From Anaerolineae bacterium (GTDB lineage: Bacteria; Chloroflexota; Anaerolineae; Aggregatilineales; UBA3940): 9,389 nucleotides of DNA. The stretch covers positions 1 to 9,389 of the forward strand of contig JAFGNO010000030.1 of NCBI GenBank assembly GCA_016926985.1. The letters are read 5' to 3'. The notes beneath the pieces were generated by a model, which had not been told where the DNA came from, made no database searches, and saw only the letters and a program-made list of their open reading frames with translations. The position numbers and the translations under genes were made by a program. This document shows positions 1-7,585 of the stretch, in pieces (position 1 is the stretch's first letter; every line of letters begins with the position of its first letter).

Positions 1-722
1 AGGGTATGAGCCAGCGTGGCTGGTCCAAGCCCCGGCAGGTCAAACAGGTTACCGTAGAAGTAGCTGACATTAATCAGACCATGCGCAACACTCAATGAGA
101 TGGGTTCACCGGAGACAGGATCCAGCGGCGCACCATAATAATTAGCCAGATAACGTGCCATCTCCCCATTCCCCAGCGCCGGAATCGCCACCCATAAGCC
201 CCGTGGAACGGTGAGGACTGACACACCAGGAGTCACAAAATCCACCCTCACAACCCGTATCACATCCGCCAGGCCATATTCATATTCGCTGTCAACCGAG
301 TCGGCGCCTATTGCCAGAATGGTCATTTGTGGTGGGCCATCGCATAGTGGCGCTGGAGTGGGCTCCAGAGTCGCCGGGATGGCACTGGGAGTATTACCCA
401 AATCGGGGTTATTCTCGCTGTCACCGGCGGGGAGAGTGGGAGAAATGGAGGGCAACTCCGCAGGCTCGCCAGTATGGGAAACTGGGAGAGGAAATGCCGT
501 GGCAAATACCGGCAGCGTAGGCCCCAGAGGGCGGTGCATTTCATCATTCAGCTTTTGCCTGAACAGGGTACCCAGCAACCCGGCACCCAACAGCACCAGT
601 ATGGCAACCAGCAGGAAACCAGGCATCCCACCCCTGCGGGAGCTTTTTGGCGCTGGGGGGAGCCCATACCCTTTTTCCTGTTTAGTATGCTGAAATGGGC
701 TGTTTTCTGAATGATTTACCAT
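1..722 (-). CDS. LCP (LytR-CpsA-Psr) family membrane protein, N-terminal part, cut by the window edge
   Basis: The first 240 residues are present and the rest lies beyond the left edge. The order is a cytosolic basic N-terminus (1-33), one transmembrane helix (about 34-53), a Pro/Thr/Ser-rich stalk (about 64-127), then the start of an LCP domain (about 133 on: MTILAIGADS, ADVIRVVRVDF, LTVPRGLWVAIP, INVSYFYGN). Known LCP proteins transfer undecaprenyl-linked polymers to peptidoglycan, or related acceptors, outside the membrane. Start: ATG at 722 is the only possible one, because an in-frame TGA lies seven codons upstream with no start codon between; the Shine-Dalgarno match is weak. Oddity: the usual PRD motif reads PRG (Gly175), and the Arg two residues before the conserved Asp (RxD) is Leu151, so catalysis by the standard mechanism is uncertain. 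It is divergent from the LysM-M23 peptidase gene. The family call is firm; the polymer substrate is unknown. Confidence 0.85.
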   Translation of the reverse strand, partial: MVNHSENSPFQHTKQEKGYGLPPAPKSSRRGGMPGFLLVAILVLLGAGLLGTLFRQKLNDEMHRPLGPTLPVFATAFPLPVSHTGEPAELPSISPTLPAGDSENNPDLGNTPSAIPATLEPTPAPLCDGPPQMTILAIGADSVDSEYEYGLADVIRVVRVDFVTPGVSVLTVPRGLWVAIPALGNGEMARYLANYYGAPLDPVSGEPISLSVAHGLINVSYFYGNLFDLPGLGPATLAHT

Positions 723-764
723 AATCCGGTCAGTACGTTCATATCACAGGCAGTGTCTGCACAG

Positions 765-792
765 AGTATATCAACAACCTGCTGGATGTCGA
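765..792 (-). promoter_or_regulatory. Sigma70-like promoter for the LCP gene
   Basis: On the minus strand the sequence reads TCGACA, 16 nt, TATACT. This matches the consensus at 5 of 6 bases in the -35 box and 5 of 6 in the -10 box. Transcription would begin near 758, giving a leader of about 35 nt before the ATG at 722. It lies back to back with the plus-strand promoter at 811-839, with the -35 boxes 18 bp apart. Prediction from sequence only. Confidence 0.5.
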
Positions 793-810
793 TGACTCTG
801 GTTTCTCGGG

Positions 811-839
811 TTGCTTCTGCCCAACCAAGACGTTATTAT
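811..839 (+). promoter_or_regulatory. Sigma70-like promoter for the LysM-M23 peptidase gene
   Basis: The plus strand reads TTGCTT, 17 nt, TATTAT, with ideal spacing. Transcription would start near 846, giving a leader of about 105 nt before the ATG at 952. That leader contains only a short 5-bp stem (868-872 with 879-883), so no known riboswitch is claimed. Confidence 0.45.
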
Positions 840-951
840 AACATCAGATTAATCATCACCGATTCTGGTCAGACGCAGCTGACAGGAACCACGTTTTGGG
901 GGGTATTGTCTGTACCAGATGCAAATGTCCCTCTGTTGTTAATGGCAGGCT

Positions 952-2073
952 ATGACAGAACAGCCTCAACACCAATTTCCTCGAATTATCCTGTATCTGG
1001 GCGCACTGCTTCTTGCCGCAGGTTCGCTAATTGTATGGGGTGATGATCTGGTTGGTTTCGCAACCGGGCAGGACATTCTGAAAGAGCTTGAAGAAGAAAT
1101 CGCTGCCTTCCCCAGCGCAACACCTTACCCCACACCAGCCCCTACAGTCACACCTGTTCCTGTGACACCCACTGCCAGCCTCCCGGAGCCAACAGAAGAC
1201 CCCAACCAGCTGATCTATTCTGTTCCCATTCGCCAGCATGTCCTTAAATACACCGTACAGGAGGGGGATGCTCTGTTTTTGATTGCTGAACGTTTTGGGC
1301 TTCAACCCGACACGATTTTCTGGGCCAACACGGAAACCCTCCAGGATAATGTCCACCTGCTTCATATTGGTACAGAACTGTACATCCTTCCGGTAAACGG
1401 CGTCTACCACCAATCAGACGGTAAACTCACCATCGCCGAAATTGCCGGGCAATATGATGTGGACCCCGAGACAATCCTCCTATCAGAATACAACCAGCTT
1501 TCCACGGGAACGAGGGATTATGTTCCACCCAATGGGCTTCGAATTGTTGTCCCCGGCGGGCGAAGAGAATATATATCCTGGCAGGCGCCTATTCGGACCG
1601 GAACAGCGGGAGGCACGAACCCACAGGGCGCACTGCATCCTGGCTCATGCCCTGGCGGTTATATTGGCAGCGGTGGGCTGGGAAATTTCATCGATCCGCT
1701 GGGAAGCATTTCCTATTTTGTCACAAATGAATTTGCCCTTTGGCATGCCGGGATTGACCTGGCTGCGCCACTCGGAACCACAATCTACGCGGCAGAAACA
1801 GGCGTTGTGGTGTTTGCAGGGTGGCATCTGAATGGTTATGGAGAACTGGTTATCCTCGACCACGGTTCCGGATATACCACCTATTACGCCCATCTCTCCG
1901 ATCGTTTTGTCCAGTGTGGTCAGCAGGTATCAAAAGGACAGATGATCGGGCTTATGGGAACAACGGGTTACTCAACAGGCGTGCACCTGCACTTTGAAGT
2001 GCGCTACAACGATGTTCCACAAAATCCGCGCTTTTATATTGACTTCAGCGGCACCCCATTCTATGACGGATAA
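952..2073 (+). CDS. Membrane-anchored LysM-domain M23 family metallopeptidase
   Basis: This 373-aa protein is predicted to cleave peptidoglycan cross-bridges outside the membrane. Domains in order: a transmembrane anchor (about 11-30), a short acidic helix (about 41-50), a Pro/Thr stalk (about 54-84), a clear LysM repeat (about 97-147, YTVQEGDALFLIAERFGL), a second, more diverged LysM-like segment (about 157-202), a linker, and an M23 (lysostaphin/LytM-type) domain (about 255-355). The metal and catalytic set looks complete: H265 and D269 in WHAGIDLAAP, H314 in YYAHLS, and H345/H347 in VHLHFEV, so it should be active. C233 and C322 could form a disulfide outside the cell. Start: ATG 952 is forced, since an in-frame TAA sits four codons upstream (940-942); a GGCAGG-like Shine-Dalgarno site is very close. 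It is divergent from the LCP gene and convergent with the cyclase gene. Confidence 0.92.
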   Translation: MTEQPQHQFPRIILYLGALLLAAGSLIVWGDDLVGFATGQDILKELEEEIAAFPSATPYPTPAPTVTPVPVTPTASLPEPTEDPNQLIYSVPIRQHVLKYTVQEGDALFLIAERFGLQPDTIFWANTETLQDNVHLLHIGTELYILPVNGVYHQSDGKLTIAEIAGQYDVDPETILLSEYNQLSTGTRDYVPPNGLRIVVPGGRREYISWQAPIRTGTAGGTNPQGALHPGSCPGGYIGSGGLGNFIDPLGSISYFVTNEFALWHAGIDLAAPLGTTIYAAETGVVVFAGWHLNGYGELVILDHGSGYTTYYAHLSDRFVQCGQQVSKGQMIGLMGTTGYSTGVHLHFEVRYNDVPQNPRFYIDFSGTPFYDG

Positions 2074-2135
2074 AACAAACCGCCCTCAGTGAGGACAGCT
2101 GTTATCTTCATGACAATCAAAGGCAGACCAGGCTA

Positions 2136-3884
2136 TCACCCCACATCGTTTAACTCGTAGATTTTCACCAGCTGGGTGCGCCCCTTCACCTGAATAGGCT
2201 CCAGTTCATTGACATCCACGTAGTCTTTGACCAGCTGATAGGTTGCATCACTGAGCAGGATTTGCATGGGCGCGGCAACCTCCTGCAATCGCTTGGCCAG
2301 ATTCACGCTGTCCCCCATCGCAGTGTAGTCCAGTCGCTCCGGGCTGCCCACGTTCCCCACAACGCTCTCGCCGGTGTGAACCCCGATGCCAAATGTCAGC
2401 CTTTCGTCAGGGGGGACTCCCTGGTGATAGGCCAGCATATCTGCACGCATCAAAGCTGCCGAGCGCACCGCCCGCAGCGCATGATCGGCCTGCGGTCGGA
2501 GAGGTGTGTTGTAAAGCGCCATCACCGCATCACCCAGGAACTTATCGATAACACCCTGCTGCTGATGAATGGCATCCGACGCGATAGTCATATAGGTATT
2601 GATGATCTCCACCAGCTTTTCAGGGTCAAGGTGTTCGCTGAACGTGGAAAAGCCGCGAATATCCCCAAAGACAATTGAGATGACCCGCCTGGTACCGCCA
2701 AGCTTCAATTCATCAGCGCTGCGGATCCCATCCACAACCTCAACCGGCAGGTAGCGCCGGACGCCGGCAATCTGGGCCTCACGACGCTTTGCCTCGGTCA
2801 GGTCATCCAGCACAATAGCCACGCCCTGTGTATGGTTATGGGCATCTTTTAACGGGCTGAAGTTCATACTCAGGGCAACTTTGCCCCGCCGTTCCAACTC
2901 CGTATCAAACTCAATCCCAATCAGCGGCTGGTCTGAGTCTCTGACCTGCTCAACCAGTGAGTTGAACCGTGTATCAATTGGAGGCAGCACATCGTTCAAT
3001 CCGCCCCCGTACTCAAGTGCGCCCTCCCCGATATCCAGAATTTGCTGCGCGCGTCTGTTAATGTAGGTTATTTGATCGCCCAGGTCACTGGTGATCACAC
3101 CCGAGGCGATTGACGCAAAGATATTGTCCTGGAGATTCTTCATCTCCGTAATCTCATCGAGTGTCTCTCTCAACTGGGTGAACAGACGGGCATTATCAAT
3201 GGCCACTGCTGCTTGATTGGCAAAAGCCATCAACAGATCAAGGGTTTGCTCGGTAAACAGCCCCGCATGGATTTTGTTATCGGTATATATTACCCCCGTT
3301 ACAACACCCCGCAGGACAAGCGGCACACATAGAATAGAGCGCAGGCTGTAGCTCACAATGCTCTCAGCATGTTGGAAGCGTGTATCTTCCTGGGCATTGG
3401 TAGTCAGCACTGGTTCGCCGCTGTTGGCAACACGCTGGACAATGCTCCGGCTGATCTCAAATTCGGAACTATCGAGAGTCTGCCGGTCAACATTACGCGC
3501 AATGCGGAACTCCATTTTGCCGGTTTCCTCGTTGCGCAGCATCAGGTAGCCACGTTCAGCACCAGATAACCGGACAATGGTATCCATTGTCTCATTTAAC
3601 ACCTGCGTGAGATCCAGCGAAGAGTTAATCAACGCTGCGACATCGGCCAGTGCGCGATACTGTCCGATATCATGCTCCATAGCGCCCACCCGGTTGCCGG
3701 CCACCTCCAGCCGCTTGCTGATGTCGTTGAGAGTAGTGGTCGTCCCTGGCGGCAGTCGGAATCCCTGATCCTGCAGCAACTCCCGCTGCTGCCTGAGCAC
3801 ATTGCGCAGATCCACTGTCAGCCTGCGAATATACTCCAGTTCGGATTTCAGGCCGGTACCTTCGCTTTCACCTGTCTGTGCCAT
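2136..3884 (-). CDS. Soluble GAF-PAS-class III adenylate cyclase
   Basis: This 582-aa protein probably makes cAMP from ATP in response to a ligand or redox signal. Visible parts: an N-terminal coiled-coil-like helix (about 12-40), a GAF domain (about 85-235), a PAS-like domain (about 245-362), a helical linker and a cyclase homology domain (about 395-575). No membrane segment is present, so it should be cytosolic. Catalytic residues appear intact: metal-binding D408 (FGDIRGFS) and D452 (FLGDAVMA), purine-selecting K448 and T521, and transition-state N528 and R532 (VNLAKR). The Lys/Thr pair matches CyaC-like bacterial adenylate cyclases; guanylate cyclases normally have Glu/Cys. What GAF and PAS bind cannot be read from the sequence. 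Start: ATG 3884 has GGAG upstream and an in-frame TAG two codons before it. It has its own promoter (3941-3968), so it may be separate from the genes upstream. Confidence 0.93.
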   Translation of the reverse strand: MAQTGESEGTGLKSELEYIRRLTVDLRNVLRQQRELLQDQGFRLPPGTTTTLNDISKRLEVAGNRVGAMEHDIGQYRALADVAALINSSLDLTQVLNETMDTIVRLSGAERGYLMLRNEETGKMEFRIARNVDRQTLDSSEFEISRSIVQRVANSGEPVLTTNAQEDTRFQHAESIVSYSLRSILCVPLVLRGVVTGVIYTDNKIHAGLFTEQTLDLLMAFANQAAVAIDNARLFTQLRETLDEITEMKNLQDNIFASIASGVITSDLGDQITYINRRAQQILDIGEGALEYGGGLNDVLPPIDTRFNSLVEQVRDSDQPLIGIEFDTELERRGKVALSMNFSPLKDAHNHTQGVAIVLDDLTEAKRREAQIAGVRRYLPVEVVDGIRSADELKLGGTRRVISIVFGDIRGFSTFSEHLDPEKLVEIINTYMTIASDAIHQQQGVIDKFLGDAVMALYNTPLRPQADHALRAVRSAALMRADMLAYHQGVPPDERLTFGIGVHTGESVVGNVGSPERLDYTAMGDSVNLAKRLQEVAAPMQILLSDATYQLVKDYVDVNELEPIQVKGRTQLVKIYELNDVG

Positions 3885-3903
3885 AAGCTATGCTCCAGAT
3901 TGC

Positions 3904-3923
3904 CCTGCACCAGATGGTACAGG
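3904..3923 (-). other. Hairpin in the predicted leader of the cyclase mRNA
   Basis: On the minus strand CCTGTACC, loop ATCT, GGTGCAGG forms an 8-bp stem with one G-U pair, extendable past a one-base bulge. It lies between the predicted transcription start (near 3934) and the Shine-Dalgarno site of the cyclase. No T-run follows, so it is not an intrinsic terminator. It might affect mRNA stability or translation, but that is inference. Confidence 0.35.
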
Positions 3924-3940
3924 CAGCGATCATCACGTTT

Positions 3941-3968
3941 ATTATATGTCTCCGTCTGGCAGCGGCAA
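3941..3968 (-). promoter_or_regulatory. Sigma70-like promoter for the cyclase gene
   Basis: On the minus strand TTGCCG, 16 nt, TATAAT: a perfect -10 box and 4 of 6 in the -35 box. The start would be near 3934, about 50 nt before the ATG. An 8-bp palindrome, CAAGCTTG (3966-3973), overlaps the -35 box and could be an operator half or chance. It is the best -10 match I found in the window. Confidence 0.55.
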
Positions 3969-3987
3969 GCTTGTCTGCAACCACTCA

Positions 3988-4431
3988 CTAGCGGCCAGGG
4001 GGATCCAGTACGACAGGCTGACCGCCGGTAATTGAGATTTCAGATACGCTCATCTCAAACCCACTGGATTCAGCCGCAAACACTTCAAGATCGCCACGGG
4101 CCAGGAGACGGATTGGCTTGCTGCCCGACAGGAGGTGGATCTCGCCGGTGCCGTATTCGTGATCAACCACGTGGATTTCAACGCGGCAAACCTGCCCGGG
4201 CCGCAACTGGACCTCAATCATCCCATTCCGATCAGTTGTCACTGTTTCCTGATGCCGATCGATCTCAATGGCAAACGTTTTGCCGGCCCATGGCCTGCCG
4301 CCGTTCTCATACAGGTACATACCCAGGCTGACCGGCTCATTATTCAACGGCGCCAGATAAATCTGGGTACGATACGTAATATCCTCCCATGTGCCAGAAC
4401 GCCAGAATGGAATATATACAAAACCATCCAT
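3988..4431 (-). CDS. Unrecognised small protein, predicted beta-rich
   Basis: I do not recognise this 147-aa protein. It begins MDGFVYIPFWRSG and shows alternating hydrophobic/polar stretches typical of beta strands (for example TQIYLAPL, VSLGMYLYENG, VCRVEIHVVDHEYG, GDLEVFAAE, MSVSEISITGG), with no transmembrane helix and no signal peptide. An Ig-like or jelly-roll-like fold is possible but unproven. Start choice: the longer frame opens at ATG 4458, but ATG 4431 has a perfect AAGGAG site 8 nt upstream (4440-4445) and is preferred. It starts 42 nt after the GT4 gene stops and ends about 100 nt before the cyclase gene, so it is probably the last gene of the glycosyltransferase transcript. Its single Cys and lack of conserved catalytic-looking clusters argue against an obvious enzyme, though this is weak evidence. 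Confidence 0.75.
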   Translation of the reverse strand: MDGFVYIPFWRSGTWEDITYRTQIYLAPLNNEPVSLGMYLYENGGRPWAGKTFAIEIDRHQETVTTDRNGMIEVQLRPGQVCRVEIHVVDHEYGTGEIHLLSGSKPIRLLARGDLEVFAAESSGFEMSVSEISITGGQPVVLDPPGR

Positions 4432-4439
4432 CTTTAACA

Positions 4440-4445
4440 CTCCTT
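4440..4445 (-). promoter_or_regulatory. Strong Shine-Dalgarno site that decides the start of the 147-aa protein
   Basis: AAGGAG on the minus strand sits 8 nt before ATG 4431. It lies inside the reading frame that would begin at ATG 4458, whose own upstream sequence is much poorer. This favours the shorter protein. Confidence 0.75.
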
Positions 4446-4473
4446 CTTCATATTTCATAAGACTGCCTGATGG

Positions 4474-5589
4474 TCAAAGCCCGGCTGCCTCTACAAGGAT
4501 ATCCAGGGTCGCCCGGGCAGTGGTCTCCCAGGAAAACTGCTTGACACGCTCAAATCCACGTGCAATCAATTTTTCTCGCAGGGATTCCTCATTAAGTATA
4601 CGTAGAATGGCCTCAACAAGCGCTTCTACATCGGTTGGCGCGAAAGTGAGCGCGGCATCGCCTACCAATTCTGGCAGAGATGAAGTGTTTGCGCATACAA
4701 CCGGTGTCCCGCAGGCCATGCTTTCCAGCGCTGGGAAACCAAAACCTTCATACAACGATGGGAATACATACAGCAAAGCGCCGCTGTAGAGAGCGGGTAA
4801 ATCCTCATCAGCAATATAGCCCGGCAATATCACATGACCTGCCACATCGTCCCGGTTGCAGCGCTCAAAAAACGACTCCTTTTCCCAGCCCGAGCGCCCT
4901 GCCAGAACCAGAGACAACTCAGGATGAGTTTGGCGTACAAGGCTGAACGCATCTACAAGGCGCTTCAGGTTTTTTCGCGGCTGGATGCTTCCCACATGCA
5001 AAATATAGTCACCTTTTATCCCCAGACGTTCGCGGAGTTCAGTCAGGCGGCTGCTGTCGCGAACCGGCAACAGGTTGTCGTCAATCCCCGAGTATACCAC
5101 CCGGATTTTCTCTCGATTTATTCCAGTAAAGGCGACCAGATCATGCGCAGTGGCATGAGAGACGGCAATAACCCGTGAGGAAATACCCACACTGTGTCGT
5201 GTAGACCATGCCAGGTATAAGCGATGAAGGAATGGATGCTTATCCGGATAGTGCTTATACCCCAGGTCGTGGGCAGTAAATACTGCCGGAGTCTGACCAA
5301 TGGTTGGCCAGGGAACAACATGGGATGGCACAAACAACACATCCGGTGGATTCTGCCGAACTGCCGGTCCCAGCCCGAGGTGAGTCCATAATCTTGTCCG
5401 CTCAATAACTACCGGCTCAATCTTATCGTGGTCGGGGAACAGATCGGGAGAGGGAACATCCCGGAAATACAGCCTGAACCGATATTCATTACCCAGCTCT
5501 AACAACCAGCGGATCAAATGATAGCTGTAGCCCTCAGTACCCGTCCGCTGGGCCAGGGTTGCCCGGCTGGCGTCAATACCAATCAGCAT
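4474..5589 (-). CDS. GT4-family glycosyltransferase (GT-B fold)
   Basis: This 371-aa enzyme is predicted to transfer a sugar, with retention of configuration, from a nucleotide-sugar to a glycan or lipid acceptor at the inner face of the membrane. The N-terminal Rossmann half (1-165) opens with MLIGIDASRA, followed by the GTEGYSYHL glycine-rich loop and AHDLG (H107, D108). The C-terminal donor-binding half (about 170-370) holds HVGSIQPRKN (R205, K206) and the EX7E signature EGFGFPALE (E281, E289), followed by the MACGTPVV segment. Length is normal for the family and all signature residues are present. The start lies 2 nt after the stop of the upstream membrane-protein gene, which suggests translational coupling. 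Closest general resemblance is to mannosyl/rhamnosyl transferases of surface polysaccharide clusters; the exact sugar cannot be assigned. Confidence 0.92.
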   Translation of the reverse strand: MLIGIDASRATLAQRTGTEGYSYHLIRWLLELGNEYRFRLYFRDVPSPDLFPDHDKIEPVVIERTRLWTHLGLGPAVRQNPPDVLFVPSHVVPWPTIGQTPAVFTAHDLGYKHYPDKHPFLHRLYLAWSTRHSVGISSRVIAVSHATAHDLVAFTGINREKIRVVYSGIDDNLLPVRDSSRLTELRERLGIKGDYILHVGSIQPRKNLKRLVDAFSLVRQTHPELSLVLAGRSGWEKESFFERCNRDDVAGHVILPGYIADEDLPALYSGALLYVFPSLYEGFGFPALESMACGTPVVCANTSSLPELVGDAALTFAPTDVEALVEAILRILNEESLREKLIARGFERVKQFSWETTARATLDILVEAAGL

Positions 5590-5591
5590 AG

Positions 5592-6143
5592 CTATAACCC
5601 ATTGTCTGAGGAAGTAGAGAATCGAATAATATGCCCTATACTCACATAAATACCGATAAGGACGGGCAAAAGAACAGGGGCCATCTGCCAGGCCTGTTGA
5701 ATCCAGGTGCCGTGTAGAACGCCAAATGACAGCGGCAGCAGAATCGCGCCAGCCCCGCAGAACAGGATACTGACAATATTAAATGGCGCCCCTATTTTGC
5801 CACCCCGCACAAATACTGCATAAAAGGAAATCCCAACAATAATCAAAAACACGGGCCAGAGTTCTCTGGTATCCGTCCAGGTCAGATCGGCAAACCCCAG
5901 CGAAAACACGGATAGAAACAAACCGGTCAGCAGCATCAACACCCCGATCCAGGCTGCGCCCGCAAAAGTGCGAATCCCATTGGGTGGCTGGACAAGAATG
6001 GCCAGTCCAGCCATCAGAAAAAGCATGGGCCACAGCCGGGCAAATCCGGGCAGTTCGGGAGCAATGCGGGACAAGACATACCAGCCCCCTATCACAAGCA
6101 GGCCGAGTCCGATTATGTTGATGCCCTGCTGCCATGTCCGCAT
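5592..6143 (-). CDS. Six-helix membrane protein, DUF5668/LiaF N-terminal-like
   Basis: This 183-aa protein appears to be almost entirely membrane-embedded. Six helices can be drawn as three hairpins: about 8-25/35-51, 61-83/94-112 and 122-142/154-171. Each hairpin repeats a loose pattern of a Gly-rich first helix, a short outside loop, and a second helix opening with WP or AP: RLWPMLFLMAGL, ELWPVFLIIVGI, QMAPVLLPVLIGI. This pattern resembles the DUF5668 / LiaF N-terminal membrane region, but the soluble LiaF C-terminal domain is absent. The start ATG 6143 has AGGACG upstream and an in-frame TAG four codons earlier. It lies between the two glycosyltransferases, so a role in the same membrane process is likely, but no enzymatic function is visible. 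Confidence 0.75.
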   Translation of the reverse strand: MRTWQQGINIIGLGLLVIGGWYVLSRIAPELPGFARLWPMLFLMAGLAILVQPPNGIRTFAGAAWIGVLMLLTGLFLSVFSLGFADLTWTDTRELWPVFLIIVGISFYAVFVRGGKIGAPFNIVSILFCGAGAILLPLSFGVLHGTWIQQAWQMAPVLLPVLIGIYVSIGHIIRFSTSSDNGL

Positions 6144-6173
6144 GGCCCGTCCTATCTATTGCGGCTTCGGGGT

Positions 6174-6201
6174 ATTGTAAAACCCTTCAGATAAAACGCA
6201 A
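6174..6201 (-). promoter_or_regulatory. Possible weak internal promoter before the six-helix protein
   Basis: On the minus strand TTGCGT, 16 nt, TACAAT: 3 of 6 and 5 of 6 matches. It lies in the 77-nt gap between the GT39-like gene and the next gene, the largest gap before the 4474 stop. It could allow separate expression of the downstream genes. Weak prediction. Confidence 0.25.
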
Positions 6202-6220
6202 AGAATCACCTGACCGAGGA

Positions 6221-7585
6221 TCAGTCCGACAATGCCCGAATGGACAGGTCATCTGCTTCGATGTAATACTCTTGCTGAACTCGTTCAGCCTGACCCCAGG
6301 AGATAAAGTAATCATGAGCCGTAATGATCCCAACAACGCATACCATGATGGCGTAGGCTGTATAGATCGCTGTGCGTCCATTAGGCCCAACCTGTCCCAT
6401 GGCCCATTCGGCTGCCCAGAGAACTGCCAAGGCCGGGAAATAGTACAGGGCAGGCTGAATGCCCATCGCTGACAGGCTGCTCCCCACCGGGCCGTAAATA
6501 ATCACCGGCGCCATACCCGCAGCCAGGGTCAGCAGCATAAACATATTAGCGCTGGTCATATGAAAAACATCGGTATAGCCTGTTTTGCCGCGCCGGGCCG
6601 GGCGATAGGGCATGATCAGGCTGATTACCGCTATACTCACCCCCAGATAAAACAGGAGGCTGTTCAACGGGCCAAGCAAGGGCCTGCCGGGAATGGAATA
6701 CTGCCACAGGGTATCCCCCCGAATGGTGAGGATTCCCAATCGCCTGAGAAGCGTATCACGCACAGAATAGAAATCCTGGGCCAACAAGGTCTCGACCGGA
6801 GGAGGCGGACCGCCTGCCAGCCTGAATGCAGAATCCCCGATGAGCTCCGCAATGATGGGCGAGCCAACCACAGCACCGATCAGCAGCATAACCACCAGGC
6901 CCGGCCAGGCCCGGCGCAGAACGCCCGGCTGATCAATTGACAGAAATAAAAAGAACGCAGGAAAAACTAACCACATAATCCGGGCATTTGCATAGGAATA
7001 GAATGACAGCCCCAGCAGCAATCCGGAAACGATGAAACTGATCCGGCTTTCCACCTCAACGGTGGGGCGATAGCGCGAACGCCTGGTCGTGCGCAATTCC
7101 TGGCCCAGGACAATACCCCGGCGCATAGCAATCGCTGCACCCACATATAAAACCGGCTGAATCACCCCTCGCAAGCCCATGCGGCTGGTTGAAACACCCC
7201 AAAAACTGACCGCGAGGCCGGCCATAGTCACCAAAGCCAGCCAGCGGTTCCTGGTATACAAACGCACCCAAGCATATATCAACACAAGAAGGAAGGTCCC
7301 CAACATGGCAGAAAACAGGCGCCCAGCAACTGCTCTGTATCCTGTTACATACAGTATCGGGGCAAGAAGAACCGCATACAGCGGCTCCCGGGGGGAGTGC
7401 TCATCATCAAACAGCAAAACCCAATCTCCGTTCAAGATGTCGGCTGCATCCTGTAAGTGGGCTGCTTCTTCATCGGTGAGGCTTTCCGGGACAGAGGAGA
7501 GCCGGGCAAATCGCAGCACCAGCCCGGCGATCAGCACAAGCACAAACAGCAGGGGTTCCAGTAAGCGCGGGGAGTTACTCATCAT
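6221..7585 (-). CDS. GT39/PMT-like multi-spanning glycosyltransferase, short form
   Basis: This 454-aa integral membrane protein has about ten or more hydrophobic helices from residue 10 to about 430. After the first helix an outside loop carries TDEEAAHL (D38, E39) and a later HSPREPLY segment. This layout matches GT-C enzymes of the ArnT/PMT_2 (GT39) type, in which an acidic pair in the first loop is catalytic and the donor is polyprenyl-phosphate-sugar. The acceptor may be lipid, glycan or protein. Length is short: many bacterial homologues continue past the last helix with a soluble C-terminal domain, whereas this one ends about 30 residues after it (HDYFISWGQ then ALSD). Only 77 nt separate the stop from the next gene, so a simple frameshift hiding that domain is unlikely. 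The start overlaps the M14 gene end by 11 nt, with AAGGTGGTG as the ribosome site; ATG 7582 is an equal alternative. Confidence 0.8.
   Translation of the reverse strand: MMSNSPRLLEPLLFVLVLIAGLVLRFARLSSVPESLTDEEAAHLQDAADILNGDWVLLFDDEHSPREPLYAVLLAPILYVTGYRAVAGRLFSAMLGTFLLVLIYAWVRLYTRNRWLALVTMAGLAVSFWGVSTSRMGLRGVIQPVLYVGAAIAMRRGIVLGQELRTTRRSRYRPTVEVESRISFIVSGLLLGLSFYSYANARIMWLVFPAFFLFLSIDQPGVLRRAWPGLVVMLLIGAVVGSPIIAELIGDSAFRLAGGPPPPVETLLAQDFYSVRDTLLRRLGILTIRGDTLWQYSIPGRPLLGPLNSLLFYLGVSIAVISLIMPYRPARRGKTGYTDVFHMTSANMFMLLTLAAGMAPVIIYGPVGSSLSAMGIQPALYYFPALAVLWAAEWAMGQVGPNGRTAIYTAYAIMVCVVGIITAHDYFISWGQAERVQQEYYIEADDLSIRALSD

Noticed and set aside
919..942. Eight-codon leader ORF before the LysM-M23 gene
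   Set aside because: It has no ribosome site and no regulatory pattern in its codons; its stop is simply the in-frame TAA that fixes the main start.
2074..2135. CCTC-AGT-GAGG stem and ACAGCTGT palindrome as a terminator between convergent genes
   Set aside because: The stem is only 4 bp and no T-run follows on either strand.
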